Positions 54,181 to 64,000 of a stretch of 64,000 bases of DNA are shown here, one piece after another. Source of the stretch: Prostheceraeus crozeri (taxonomy: Eukaryota > Platyhelminthes > Polycladida > Euryleptidae). Position 1 is the first letter of the stretch. Every line of letters starts with the position of its first letter. The notes below the pieces were generated by a model. The model worked only from the letters and a program-made list of their open reading frames with translations. It did no database searches and was not told the origin of the DNA. A program made the position numbers and the translations under genes. The stretch lies in contig CAJQUW010007737.1 of assembly GCA_907163375.1 (NCBI GenBank), positions 372,001-436,000 of the forward strand, written 5' to 3'.

Positions 54181-55190
54181 ACAATAATCAAAAAGATGAA
54201 GAGAAAGTGAATGTTTTCTGGAAACTATCTTATGTTGAAGAATCGTACAAAGAAATAAAAAGGAAAATTCGAAGCACAAATGAGAGCATATGGAGGATTG
54301 AAAGAATCGAAAAAAGTAATTGCATGCACGACTTGGAAAGCGGAGAACATCTGCCAATGCAAGGATGGTATCCTTTTAAACGAGCGCTTTTCCCTGGTTT
54401 ATCGATATGACTGTGAACATTGCCAAGAATGTTACATCGGAGAGACTCGCAGACATCTATACACACGCATAAAAGAACATCTAAAAGGCAGATCACCACC
54501 AGAAATATCATTACATAGATACATACCAACAGAACAAAACTTCAAAATATTATTACAAACACGCCATACAAAAATTGCAGAGACACCGCTAATAAAATCT
54601 GTAAATCGACATTACAAGTTGCATATGTGTCTGATTATATTCTTCATAAATTATAGGAGCGATATTTCAAACTGATGAACGTACAGAACGTTTTACAGGA
54701 TTTCCTTCTTTTTCATCCTGTCGCCGCAGTATATTGTAAATTCACTATTGCTTCAGTGTGCATGATCTTTGGACTAGGGGCAACAATCCAAATCACAAAT
54801 TGACTTGATAATTGAAAATGCCGACCAGCAAACAAGAAAGCCAGCTCGCAAAATTTGCTTTTTGCCCCAACTAAGTTCCCCGGAGTGTGCCATAATTTTC
54901 ATGCAATTTCCATTCTAGTACTTTCTATGGTATTCTTAATTTCTATGGTTCTAATCAAATTTAGCACAAAAGTATTAATGAACAGCAATTTAAAGTCAGA
55001 ACCGATGTGTTTATGGTAAATACTGTCATTTTGTTCGTCTGTATCATTATGTCATCATCATTTGCTCATGTAATTCATCCATGTATATAAATGCACATTT
55101 ATTGTTCTTTATTGTTGTCACTGATGATGGTGATGATGAAACCAGTATGCTGAAATACAATGATGAAATAATCTAAAACTCAGCGTTGCG
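54181..55190 (+). mobile_element. Penelope-like element fragment, GIY-YIG endonuclease (type B) and 3' tail
   Basis: The frames contain VNVFWKLSYVEESYKEIKRK, then VYRYDCEHCQECYIGETRRH and LYTRIKEHLKGRSPPEI. VYR...YIGETxRxLxxRxxEH with CxxC is the GIY-YIG endonuclease of Penelope-like elements, and the preceding LSYVEES phrase is the usual lead-in after the RT. A tail with ATGATGATGAAACC near 55130 resembles their 3' ends. It is broken and lacks the RT core. It is clearly a different lineage from the copy at 45489. Confidence 0.8.
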
Positions 55191-55500
55191 TCCGTCCATT
55201 GCCTCGCATTAGTAATTCAGTAATTGTAATTTCTTAACATTGTTACATTGTTGTTGCTCAATAAAATTTAATCTCTGCTTTATCTAGCTTTAAAGAATTC
55301 CAGAAAGAGCTATCATAGAGACGTACAGGTTAAGAGTGATGAGAGTCACTTGCAAGTATTGGCAAGTAATTAAAGCAATTTAATTGCAAGTAAATTGCAA
55401 TAAAGATTGCAATTAAAGGATACCTGTGTAAGTCTGTTTCAAATTCTTTGGCACTTAGAATTTTCCTAGTGCTCTGTAAAATTTTATTATTTTCGTGAAG

Positions 55501-55945
55501 ATACCTTCAAAATTTTGATGCTTCAATTGATTTTCATACGACAATTTGCGGTAGAACGCGAAGAAATCACATTTTCACACGACAATATTCAACGCAAGGA
55601 AATTATATTTCGCATATACCTTCATAAGTGCTTCAGTGCAGCTATTTAAAATTTTCGATGCACCGCTGTGAGTAGTACACCTTCTTAAATGCCTCAATAA
55701 ATGGCGCAGTGAATGCACAACTAATGCGATTAAAAATTGATTTTTATCAAGTTCTATTTTCTACGTTCAGGAACAACTCTGAAATCAGCAGTTGAATTGT
55801 GTCATCTTTATCGTTGTTAGTGTTTGATATGACTGAATCTTGCACGACATACGTTTCCTTCTGTGACTTGTTCGACAATGAAACATGTTCCAATGATTTG
55901 AATAAGCTTCAGCAGCTCATGTCGTCTTCACATTATATTTTCAAG
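55501..55945. repeat. Dispersed repeat, copy A
   Basis: Starts CTTCAAAATTTTGAT. From 55690 to about 55940 it is nearly identical to 59345-59595 in the same orientation (GCCTCAATAAATGGCGCAGT onward). The preceding 180 bases are also related but more diverged, with length changes. No coding sense was found in either strand. Confidence 0.9.
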
Positions 55946-55949
55946 TGAG

Positions 55950-56580
55950 CATGGGGACAACTCATGAACTTTTCTCATGAAATGTAACATCAGATGAGTT
56001 GTTGTCGGTGAATCATGTTTATCTTCATCGAAGTTTCTGTCTCTGAATATTAACTTGGCCAGGAGGGGAAGATTGGAAATCTTTTGTTAAGCTTCCAGTT
56101 GTATCGGTAACTTTGTCTGAAGATAGCGAGATTGATCGTGTTGTCAAATGTGTACGGGAAGATAAGACTGATTTTTATTGATGATGCAATTTAATTTTTA
56201 TTCTTCGATGTTGTAGTTTATGATGGGGAAACAGATGTCGGCTTTCACTTTGCTGAATGTGGAAAATGATGTTTTATGATGGTTTGCATGAGTTCCTTCA
56301 TGAATTTCTGTGACGGAAGAAATACATGAAAAGAGATTACTCAAAATTCCTTGAAAATCAAATGGATTTCACTTCACTTTCATTGCTTTTAAAAATGAAG
56401 TCTCATACTCTTTCCATATGAAATATGCTCAATTTTAATGTATCAATTCAATTGCTTGTTTCTGTGTAAGTAGAATAAATAACGAATAAGCCTTTTTATA
56501 TGAATATACTTCATTCTAGTGCAATGACTTATCAGTGTCATAGTTGTAACCGACCGGTCGCCATCTGTAAACCCGCTTTG
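55950..56580. other. No gene recognised
   Basis: Unassigned sequence between the dispersed repeat and the GC-rich array. Confidence 0.4.
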
Positions 56581-56584
56581 ACGA

Positions 56585-57600
56585 CCCAACCTCATCCTAG
56601 GCCCCACCCCCGGGTGTCGCAAACTGAATATGCCTCGGCCCCGTGTGTCGCAAACCCGACCCGGTCTCGGCCCCGTGCGTCGCAAACCCGACCCGGCCTC
56701 GGCCCCGTGCGTCGCAAACCCGACCCGGTCTCGGCCCCGTGCGTCGCAAACCCGACCCGGTCTCGGCCCCGTGCGTTGCAAACCCGACCAGGCTTCGGCC
56801 ACGGTCGTCGCAAACCCGACCCGGCATCGGCCCCGTGTGTCGCAAACCCGACCAGGCCTCGGCCCCGTGCGTCGCAAACCGACCAGGCCTCGGCCACGGG
56901 CGTCGCAAACCCGACCCGGCCTCGGCCCCGTGCGTCGTAAACCGACCAGGCCTCGGCCCCGTGTGTCGCAAACCCGACCCGGCATCGGCCCCGTGTGTCG
57001 CAAACCCGACCCGGCCTCGGCCCCGTGCGTCGCAAACCCGAACAGACCTCGGTCCCTTGCGTCGTAAACCCGACCAGGCCCCGACCTCAGGCGTCGTAAA
57101 CCAGGCCTCGGCCACGGGCGTCGCAAACCGACCAGGCCTCGGCCACGGTCGTCGCAAACCCGACCCGGCATCGGCCCCGTGCGTCGTAAACCGGACCAGG
57201 CCCCGACCCCAGGCGTTGTAAACCAGGCCTCGGCCACGGGCGTCGCAAACCGACCAGGCCTCGGTCACAGGCGTCGCAAACCGACCAGGCCTCGGCCACG
57301 GTCGTCGCAAACCCGACCCGGCCTCGGCCCCGTGCGTCGGAAACCCGAACAGACCTCGGTCCCGTGCGTCGTAAACCGGACCAGGCCCCGACCCCAGGCG
57401 TTGTAAACCAAGCCTCGGCCACGGGCGTCGCAAACCGACCAGGCCTCGGTCCCTTGCGTCGTAAACCCGACCAGGCCCCGACCCCAGGCGTCGTAAACCA
57501 GGCCTCGGCCGCGGGCGTCGCAAACCGACCAGGCCTCGGCCACGGTCGTCGCAAACCCGACCCGACCAGGCCCCGATCTCGGGTGCTGCAAACCCACCAT
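56585..57600. repeat. GC-rich minisatellite, 32-bp unit
   Basis: About 32 head-to-tail units of the type CTCGGCCCCGTGCGTCGCAA followed by ACCCGACCCGG. The spacing is exactly 32 bases at 56639, 56671 and 56703, and 30-32 elsewhere. Variants (GCCACGGGCGTCG, CCCCGACCCCAGGCGTCG) alternate in the second half without a fixed higher-order period. Each unit has about six CpGs, in sharp contrast to the AT-rich flanks. Because 32 is not a multiple of three and the unit lacks stops, all frames stay open (up to 336 codons). No coding function is implied. Confidence 0.95.
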
Positions 57601-57619
57601 GGTCCAAGTTGACTAAACA

Positions 57620-59210
57620 CCGACCTTGAGTGCCGCTTCGAGTACCGCTAAGCCCGCCCTGTCTGCAATCCCGGGCGCTAGACCCCTACTCCTGACCATA
57701 ATGAATGATTATTGTATTTAGATGAGCGATTTTATGCTAGTAATTTTGATACCACTCGTGAAATAGTCGAGTACAACAATTTCAAGACAAGACATCATGT
57801 TGGTTCTATTTTTCATAATTTTCTTACAAACCGATTTTGTGAGGTAGCGCTGGAAAGATTGCTTCAAATCAAGCTGCAGAATTTGATTTTCGATGTTTTC
57901 CCATTCTTTTTGAAGTGTTGACTTTGGAAATCCAGTTTATCGGCGTCTGTGCGTTTGATCATGTTTCAAATCGACTGATAAAATTGATAAATAACCAATG
58001 GGAATATGAGATAAGGAAGTGATTGAAGGTGCGCGTGGGTGGTATCATGGATAAATAAGGCACATGTAAAATACTCATTGATCTCATGAAGTTCATAAGA
58101 GTCTGATCATCATTTGAGGAAGCCAAATTAAGCAAAATGACGGGAAAACATCTATCAATCTGTACGAGTAATCGATAAGGATATTGCTTTCGTTTCTTTC
58201 GAATTAAAGAAATCTGAGGGATTTCTGTGTTTCCTGCTATTTGATCTCATTTCTTATTTTTAGAAACATATTGCTCGGTAGAAAGCGAATAGACTTCTCA
58301 TCAAATCAGGTTTGACTTACGACATCTACAAAAATGTAGCTTGGATATTTTACAAATAAGTCAGAATAACTACTTTTCATAATTAATGTCATTTGTACAA
58401 GTGGAGAGGGTTCGCCTCCTGTCCTGCTGGCCGAAAAGGCTGTATTTTTTCTGACAATGTAGTGAGAACCATGTAGCTTGTTGAAAGTAGAATGACAACT
58501 TTTCGTGACGTAGAAAATCATGAAACATGACAATGAAAAATGTGCAAAGTCATGTTATTCACTAGCATAGTCATAGATGTTGGATTGTTAGCTATCTTTG
58601 CTAACTGAATACAGAGGGGACTTGAAATATCTATGACTTGAAGTGCCATAACGATAACAAAATGAATTCAAATTATCGTCATCTGTGAATGTGTCAATAA
58701 TGCTGAAAGTTTTCTAAATCTGTTTGTGGACTCATTTGATGAAAGAAAGACTGGCAGCTTATCTCTCTCCATTCAAAGATGGCACCCACAGAAAATCAAG
58801 CTTGTTTTGGGTGCGTGGAACGCTAATTTACGAAGTAGGTCTATTAAGGTAGGTCGTTTCCTTAACTATCAGTTGACTGCATGGCTTTCTGCTAAATCAT
58901 AAAGATTACAGAGTGCCTGTTCGAGGGGCATATAATAGAAAGATGTCAGACTTGAACAATTTGAGCACATAACTTCCTTGGTCAGCCGTACACTCTGTGT
59001 TTCGTCCTGCGAGAGCACGCCTCGGAATGTCCCTAACTAGCTTGAAATATCTAGGAAGACTGATCAAGCTGAAGGACTGCCCAACATGTTGCTCTGCGTC
59101 TATTTATCCTGACATTGTCCGGGCGAACTGGCTCTCTGAAATCTTCATGATTATCAGCCGCACGATAATGCCATGATAATAGGGGTCTCAAAAAATAGAA
59201 ACGCAACGTC
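57620..59210. other. No gene recognised
   Basis: Short frames without domains. No bounded repeat was supported. Confidence 0.4.
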
Positions 59211-59218
59211 TGGAACCC

Positions 59219-59601
59219 TACCTTCAAAATTTTGATCTTTCAATGACTCTCACGCGACAATATTCAACGCGAAGAAAAAACATGTTTCGCCTATACCATT
59301 ATAAGTGCTTCAGTGCTTGCACGGCTAACACATAGCCCTACTTAAATGCCTCAATAAATGGCGCAGTGAATGCACAACTAATGCGATTAAAAATTGATTT
59401 TCATCAAGTCCTATCTTCTACGTTCAGGAACAACTCTCAAATCAGCAGTTGAATTGTGTCATCTTTATCGTTGTTAGTGTTTAATATGACTGAATCTTGC
59501 ACGACATACGTTTCCTTCTGTGACTTGTTCGACAATGAAACATGTTCCAATGATTTGAATAAGCTTCAGCATCTCATGTCGTCTTTACATTAAATTTTTG
59601 C
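59219..59601. repeat. Dispersed repeat, copy B
   Basis: Second copy of the 55501-55945 repeat in direct orientation, about 3.7 kb away. The last 250 bases differ at only about a dozen positions. Both copies start near TACCTTCAAAATTTTGAT. Confidence 0.9.
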
Positions 59602-60104
59602 CAAGGATTTGTTGTGCTTAGATTGTTCAAGTCTGAGGATATCTTTCTTTCTACCAAAAGTTCTACTGTGAGTGAATTGTTAGAAACCGAAATAACAATG
59701 AGTATTTGAGGAAGGGATAACGTTACTGTATGATACATCTTCGCCGCTGATCTGCGAGAGTTTGAAGTACCACAAAATATTTAGTCGATGAAGGAGTAAA
59801 TCGGTAGCTTGGCTGCAAAATTAACGTTTTGTTGATGATTGCTCACAATCTTAATACAGATAGTCTCGACATGACGCTTGTTAGAGTTCTTGATCGGAAA
59901 GTGCACACCAAAATGATCATTATAATGGCGTCATCTCGTTTCTCTAAGCTTCGTCAACTTAATTAGCCGATATTGCCTCGAACGCTGATGATCATGATAT
60001 ACAAATACTGCATGATATATATGTGGGAGGCATGCTTGAATGCATCCTTCCACATTTATGTCCTTTAACTCGGAACAGTCACTTCAAGTTCATTCACAGA
60101 GGAC

Positions 60105-60610
60105 GCGGCGCGTCTTGTGCCTGTTTACACCGAGCCGCGTGACAAGAGGCGGAAGAGGAGAAGGTCAATGACGAATAACAATAAAGTCTAATGATGACAG
60201 CTGTAAAATCGTGTCGAAATTTCATTTTCTCCACTCATCGATTTATCTCTCAGCTCTACTTTTCACACAATAACTATTTACTGACGATTTTATCGTTCTA
60301 GCCATGCAATATTATGACGATTACCGTTGTTGGTCTTTTATTAGTTGCTGAGACTCATTTTGCGAAATTTCAATGATTAACCCCTCCTGCTAGGATTTTT
60401 GTGAGTCTCAAAATGGTGAGATTGCAACTGACCGTGCACACATTGATATTTCATACCACCTGCCATTTCAGGAGCTTTTTACTTGGATACACGGTGGTCC
60501 CGTGCGTCACTGACAACAGTTCCATAGGATTCTTAAGGTTCTGAGCTCAAGTCCTAGACGCGTGAGGACGCGTTATCTCGTTCCGCGTCCGGTGTGAATG
60601 GACCTTCAGA
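60105..60610. repeat. Possible MITE with diverged CG-rich inverted ends
   Basis: CG-rich segments at 60110-60155 (GTTTACACCGAGCCGCG) and 60555-60610 (on the reverse strand ATTCACACCGGACGCGGAAC) are imperfect inverted copies about 450 bases apart. Exact ends and a duplication could not be set. Confidence 0.4.
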
Positions 60611-60619
60611 CTCCATGTA

Positions 60620-61850
60620 GTGCAGAAAAGATGCCATTCGTGATGTCTCTGAAACAGGAAGTACATGTAGATGTATAGACTTTTTGCCAGTGGATTACCG
60701 AAGAATGGCTGCTGGTTTTCGGTTATATTAGCTCCATTCGTTCTACCACATTCTCAGAAGTATGGAGTCCTAAGTAGTATGGTGATCCTAAGCTCTTGAA
60801 GTCTTGATCAAGTTTGCGTTTTTGCCCTCATCAGTTAACCCTCAAATGGATCGCATTTTGAGATTGTATAAAAGTGTCTAATTCCCTTGATTTTCATTAT
60901 TGGGAATTGGCAAATGTACGTCAATTGTTCATTTTTCCATAGAAGAACTGTAGTCTCTTGTAGGGACTGATTTCGGCCCCTGGTTGCCTGTGAGACAGGG
61001 AGAGCGTTAATCGCTGACTTTCTCCACAACACGAAACTTGATCAAATTCAGGCCGGCTGATAAACATCACGCAATGTCTTTCTTTCGGTGAACATTTCTT
61101 ATATTACGCAGTTTTCTGATGTAAACTGAAATGTAAAGTTCATCAAATTCACTTTTGTTGAGCTCCTGCGGTCGTTGATTCGTATTTATTCAGCGATCGC
61201 CTGTCCCCGGCATTAAGAGAATTTCGTGTACATTTGGACGGCTTGGGATTTGGCTGGCTTACCGCTTCTCATCTCTTCAGTCTTCCGAATTGAATAAAAA
61301 TGGAATACGGCCACTTCAAAGGTTCATTTGTCTTCTCATTGGATGCTCTGGAACTGCGAAATGATTCCTATAGAGAATTGCAATATAATTTGATGTGGTG
61401 AGTTCCATTCTAGTGGGAATATTTCACATTGAAAATGATTTGATAAGAAGTACGTGTTCATCAAGTCCGTGGACGAGAAAATGGAGAAATATTCTGGTGT
61501 AGAAGATTGAAAATGAACAATAATTTGAAATATGATACGCAATAAGTTTTGACTTTGGAAAATTGTCAATAGCCATTTGCGAAGAAGAGATGTCTATTTA
61601 TAGAAAGAGTACATGTTAGTTGACATGGTATTGACTCGACTAAGCATGTCTAAGTTGCTTCCATTCATCCAGATTGTGATGCCTCTTATAATGGTTTTCT
61701 CACCTGCTAAAATGATGGAGTTATGAAAATAGATTTTGAATGGACCTCTAAATATCTGGCATACAGAGTGTTAGAATCGCAGCATTTGAATTTAAACTCA
61801 TTCTGTTTACTAGAAGTACAGACTAACACAATGCGATGGTGCATGCTGGA
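60620..61850. other. No gene recognised
   Basis: Short frames without domains. Confidence 0.4.
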
Positions 61851-61854
61851 ACTT

Positions 61855-61990
61855 TCTAAGTGGGCAAAAAGAAATTCCTAATACCTTACAGAGATGGTAA
61901 AGTCATTCGTCGCTTGCGGATTGCTGTAAATTCCATCAAAGTGCTCCAATTGGCACGATTCCTTCAGATTCGAAGTCGGTTTTTGGTCAG
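61855..61990 (-). repeat. Dispersed repeat, copy 2
   Basis: Reverse-complement copy of 53935-54070, including AATCCGCAAGCGACGAATGA and TCTCTGTAAGGTATTAGGAA. Confidence 0.8.
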
Positions 61991-62814
61991 TTCCCGAAAA
62001 TCTTCAAATGGACATCTTGCTTGTGCTTGCAACCCGACTATGTCCTAAAGAAAGCGAAAATCATGCTAGCGTGCTTCAAAGCCTTATAGATTCCTAACTA
62101 CTCTCTCATTTTTCTTGTCACAGGCTCAGTCGCCCATAGTTATCAACTCCCTGATATTTATGATCAGCTCTATTCTCGTGAAAGGGACAGAGGAACGCAC
62201 TTGCCGTGAGAATGAACTAATTTCTTATCCGCAAATGCACCGATATGCAACCCAGAGATCATATCAGAACCGATTTGTACTCTTTCCAGGACCATGATCA
62301 TTGGTGCGAATAGTTCATTCATGCTTAAACTTGTTTCTCTTCACCCGGAAACTATTTTCTACCCATTGATTGTCTGTGAAGAGTCCCCGTTGTTTTCTTG
62401 CTAGTCTAGCGTGACTGTAAGTATTCAGTCGAGTTGGTAACGACAAAGATAAATTCCATGGTGAAATTCTCAATGTGGGAACAGAAGGCTGGTCTACACA
62501 CTAATTCCCCGAGTATTCTGCGTACCGGATGTACGGGAACTCGACAATGCCATTGTCTGGCGATGGAATGTGTCTTTTCGGGAAGTTGATTTGACAGGTT
62601 ATCATATCATTGTCAGTGATGTGATCAGTTGTGATGATAGAAAATCCAACCAGCGCACGAGAATATCTGCGAAAGTAAGATTCCGGTACATGAAAGCAAT
62701 TTAAAAAATAAGCAAACATTCACCGGGGATAATAGAGAGAGAGAGGAGGGTTACACCCACAGAATTAAATATCTTGTTTATCTACTTCGGTTTGATAGAA
62801 GTGTGATTAATACG

Positions 62815-62975
62815 AAATTGACGGCACATCGAAGGTGTGCAAAAAGGAATTTCTAATACCTTACAGAGATAGGAAAAAAAGTCGTGCGTCGCTTGCGGAT
62901 TAATGTGAGTTCCAGCAAAGTACTTCGTTTGCCAAAATTCCTTCAGATTCGAAGAATTCAGATCATTGAGCACAA
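62815..62975 (-). repeat. Dispersed repeat, copy 3
   Basis: Reverse-complement copy of the same repeat, about 0.9 kb from copy 2. It encodes LNDLNSSNLKEFWQT then THINPQATHDFFSYLCKVLE on the minus strand and stays open for 63 codons. Confidence 0.8.
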
Positions 62976-62989
62976 GTTTTCTCCGTGAT

Positions 62990-64000
62990 GTTGGCCCTTC
63001 CGATCATTACTAAAAAAAGTAGCAGGCGTACGAAAATTAGTTCACTTGATGATTTCACTTCCTCTCCCCGGCATTTCTCACTGTATAGTGCATATCCTAA
63101 ATCGAGTGTTAGCCAAGGCAACGATGTGTGTTTTGGTGTGTGCGAAGTGATATCACAGCACGCACGCATCTCTCACTGGCTCTGGTGTACTGCTGACAGC
63201 TTATTGTTAGCAATTTCCAATAGCAAGCGATACACGAATTATCCATTCGAGAAGGAGCATGTTGTCTAATTCTGTGATGTGCCATTTCGATATTAAGGCT
63301 ACATACAATTCTTCCTTTCTAGGAAACCGAAGCGCGAGTAGATGAATCTAATTCTGTGGTTACACCGGTTAGGAGAAAAGACGGGTAACCGGACGGATAA
63401 ACTTCATTTGCTATTGCATGGGATTGAAACTCGTGAAAGATCAGCACGTTCATCGACTTATTTTGCGTTTTGAATCTGAAAGATCATTTTTGGACTTCTA
63501 TTTATTATTATCAAATGTGGTGTTAATGCAGTGTACTGAAGTCCTGTATAGATTCAACAAACGCTTTGAATTGAGATTTATTATGAATTCGTTGCGACCG
63601 TAGGATATTCGATGTTTTTAAGTGTCAATAATGGCATTATCAGCGATTCAAGGAATCAATAATAATAAAAACGAATCATGTGGAAACAAACATCGATGTT
63701 TCAGGTACCACCATTCTTCAGTGTGCAAGAGAGTGAACATCAAATTTATAATTAACATACAGAGTTCACATCGACGAAAGTGTCTTCCACAAAGCCAATT
63801 GTACAGTTCGGGTATAAGTATTCAATACGTCGTCCGAGTTGAATTCTTCGATGTTTGGTAGGTCACAGCTTGGTATGATGCTGCGAATCAAAGTTATGAA
63901 CGTCAGGCGTCAAGAATGGAATTGGAATATATGGAATATACAGGGTATTTCAAGAAGAATTATCCGATTTCATTGTGCTTAATCTATCTATTAAATTAAC
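62990..64000. other. No gene recognised
   Basis: Short frames without domains up to the window edge. Confidence 0.4.

Noticed and set aside
56443-57620. Overlapping open frames of 111-336 codons on both strands
   Set aside because: They are all translations of the 32-bp satellite, open only because the unit has no stop in any frame.

Overview
The window is AT-rich, intron-bearing animal DNA with many transposon remains, and it probably comes from a marine invertebrate. The phylum cannot be settled from the sequence. The evidence is a metazoan-type kinesin-5 gene split by GT-AG introns, a secreted protein with thyroglobulin type-1 domains, and a mixed set of eukaryotic mobile elements (mariner, piggyBac-like, hAT-like, Harbinger-like, RTE and other LINEs, Penelope-like, tRNA-derived SINEs). 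No bacterial-style operon, CRISPR array or intact tRNA/rRNA gene was seen.

The central feature is a complete kinesin-5 (KIF11/Eg5/BimC) gene on the minus strand, from its start codon at 29033 to a stop at 10523. I joined eleven coding exons by hand. All junctions keep the reading frame and the model gives 977 residues: motor domain, neck, long coiled-coil stalk, and a tail BimC box with a Cdk1-type site. The 41-base first exon lies far upstream, at 28993-29033. The gene may not end at 10523: a strong donor at 10564 and two further small phase-0 exon candidates (8562-8609 and 7076-7156) suggest an alternative, longer tail.

A second gene is nested in the last intron of the kinesin gene on the opposite strand, at 11750-12202. 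It encodes a 150-residue secreted protein with two six-cysteine thyroglobulin type-1 domains, and it has its own TATA box and poly(A) signal.

The kinesin introns carry many insertions. Intron 7 holds a piggyBac-like element with TTAA duplications, whose edge is 21 bases from a splice acceptor and which contains a nearly pristine mariner. Intron 9 holds a Tc1/mariner MITE. Introns 1, 2 and 6 hold Penelope-like, SINE, hAT-like and LINE fragments. About 130 bases upstream of the kinesin start codon lies a hAT element with an 8-base duplication. It contains a second hAT-like element, which in turn contains a Penelope-like terminal hairpin.

The left 10 kb holds a broken Ty3/gypsy fossil, a SINE and an RTE LINE end. 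From 33 to 64 kb I found no confident host gene. That part holds hAT-like transposase remnants, a 1.2-kb element with internal tandem repeats, two members of one foldback family, LINE and Penelope-like fragments, a Harbinger-like MITE, several satellites and dispersed repeats. The most striking satellite is a 1-kb GC-rich array with a 32-bp unit at 56585-57600.

No database search was possible. Family names rest on motifs read directly from the sequence.
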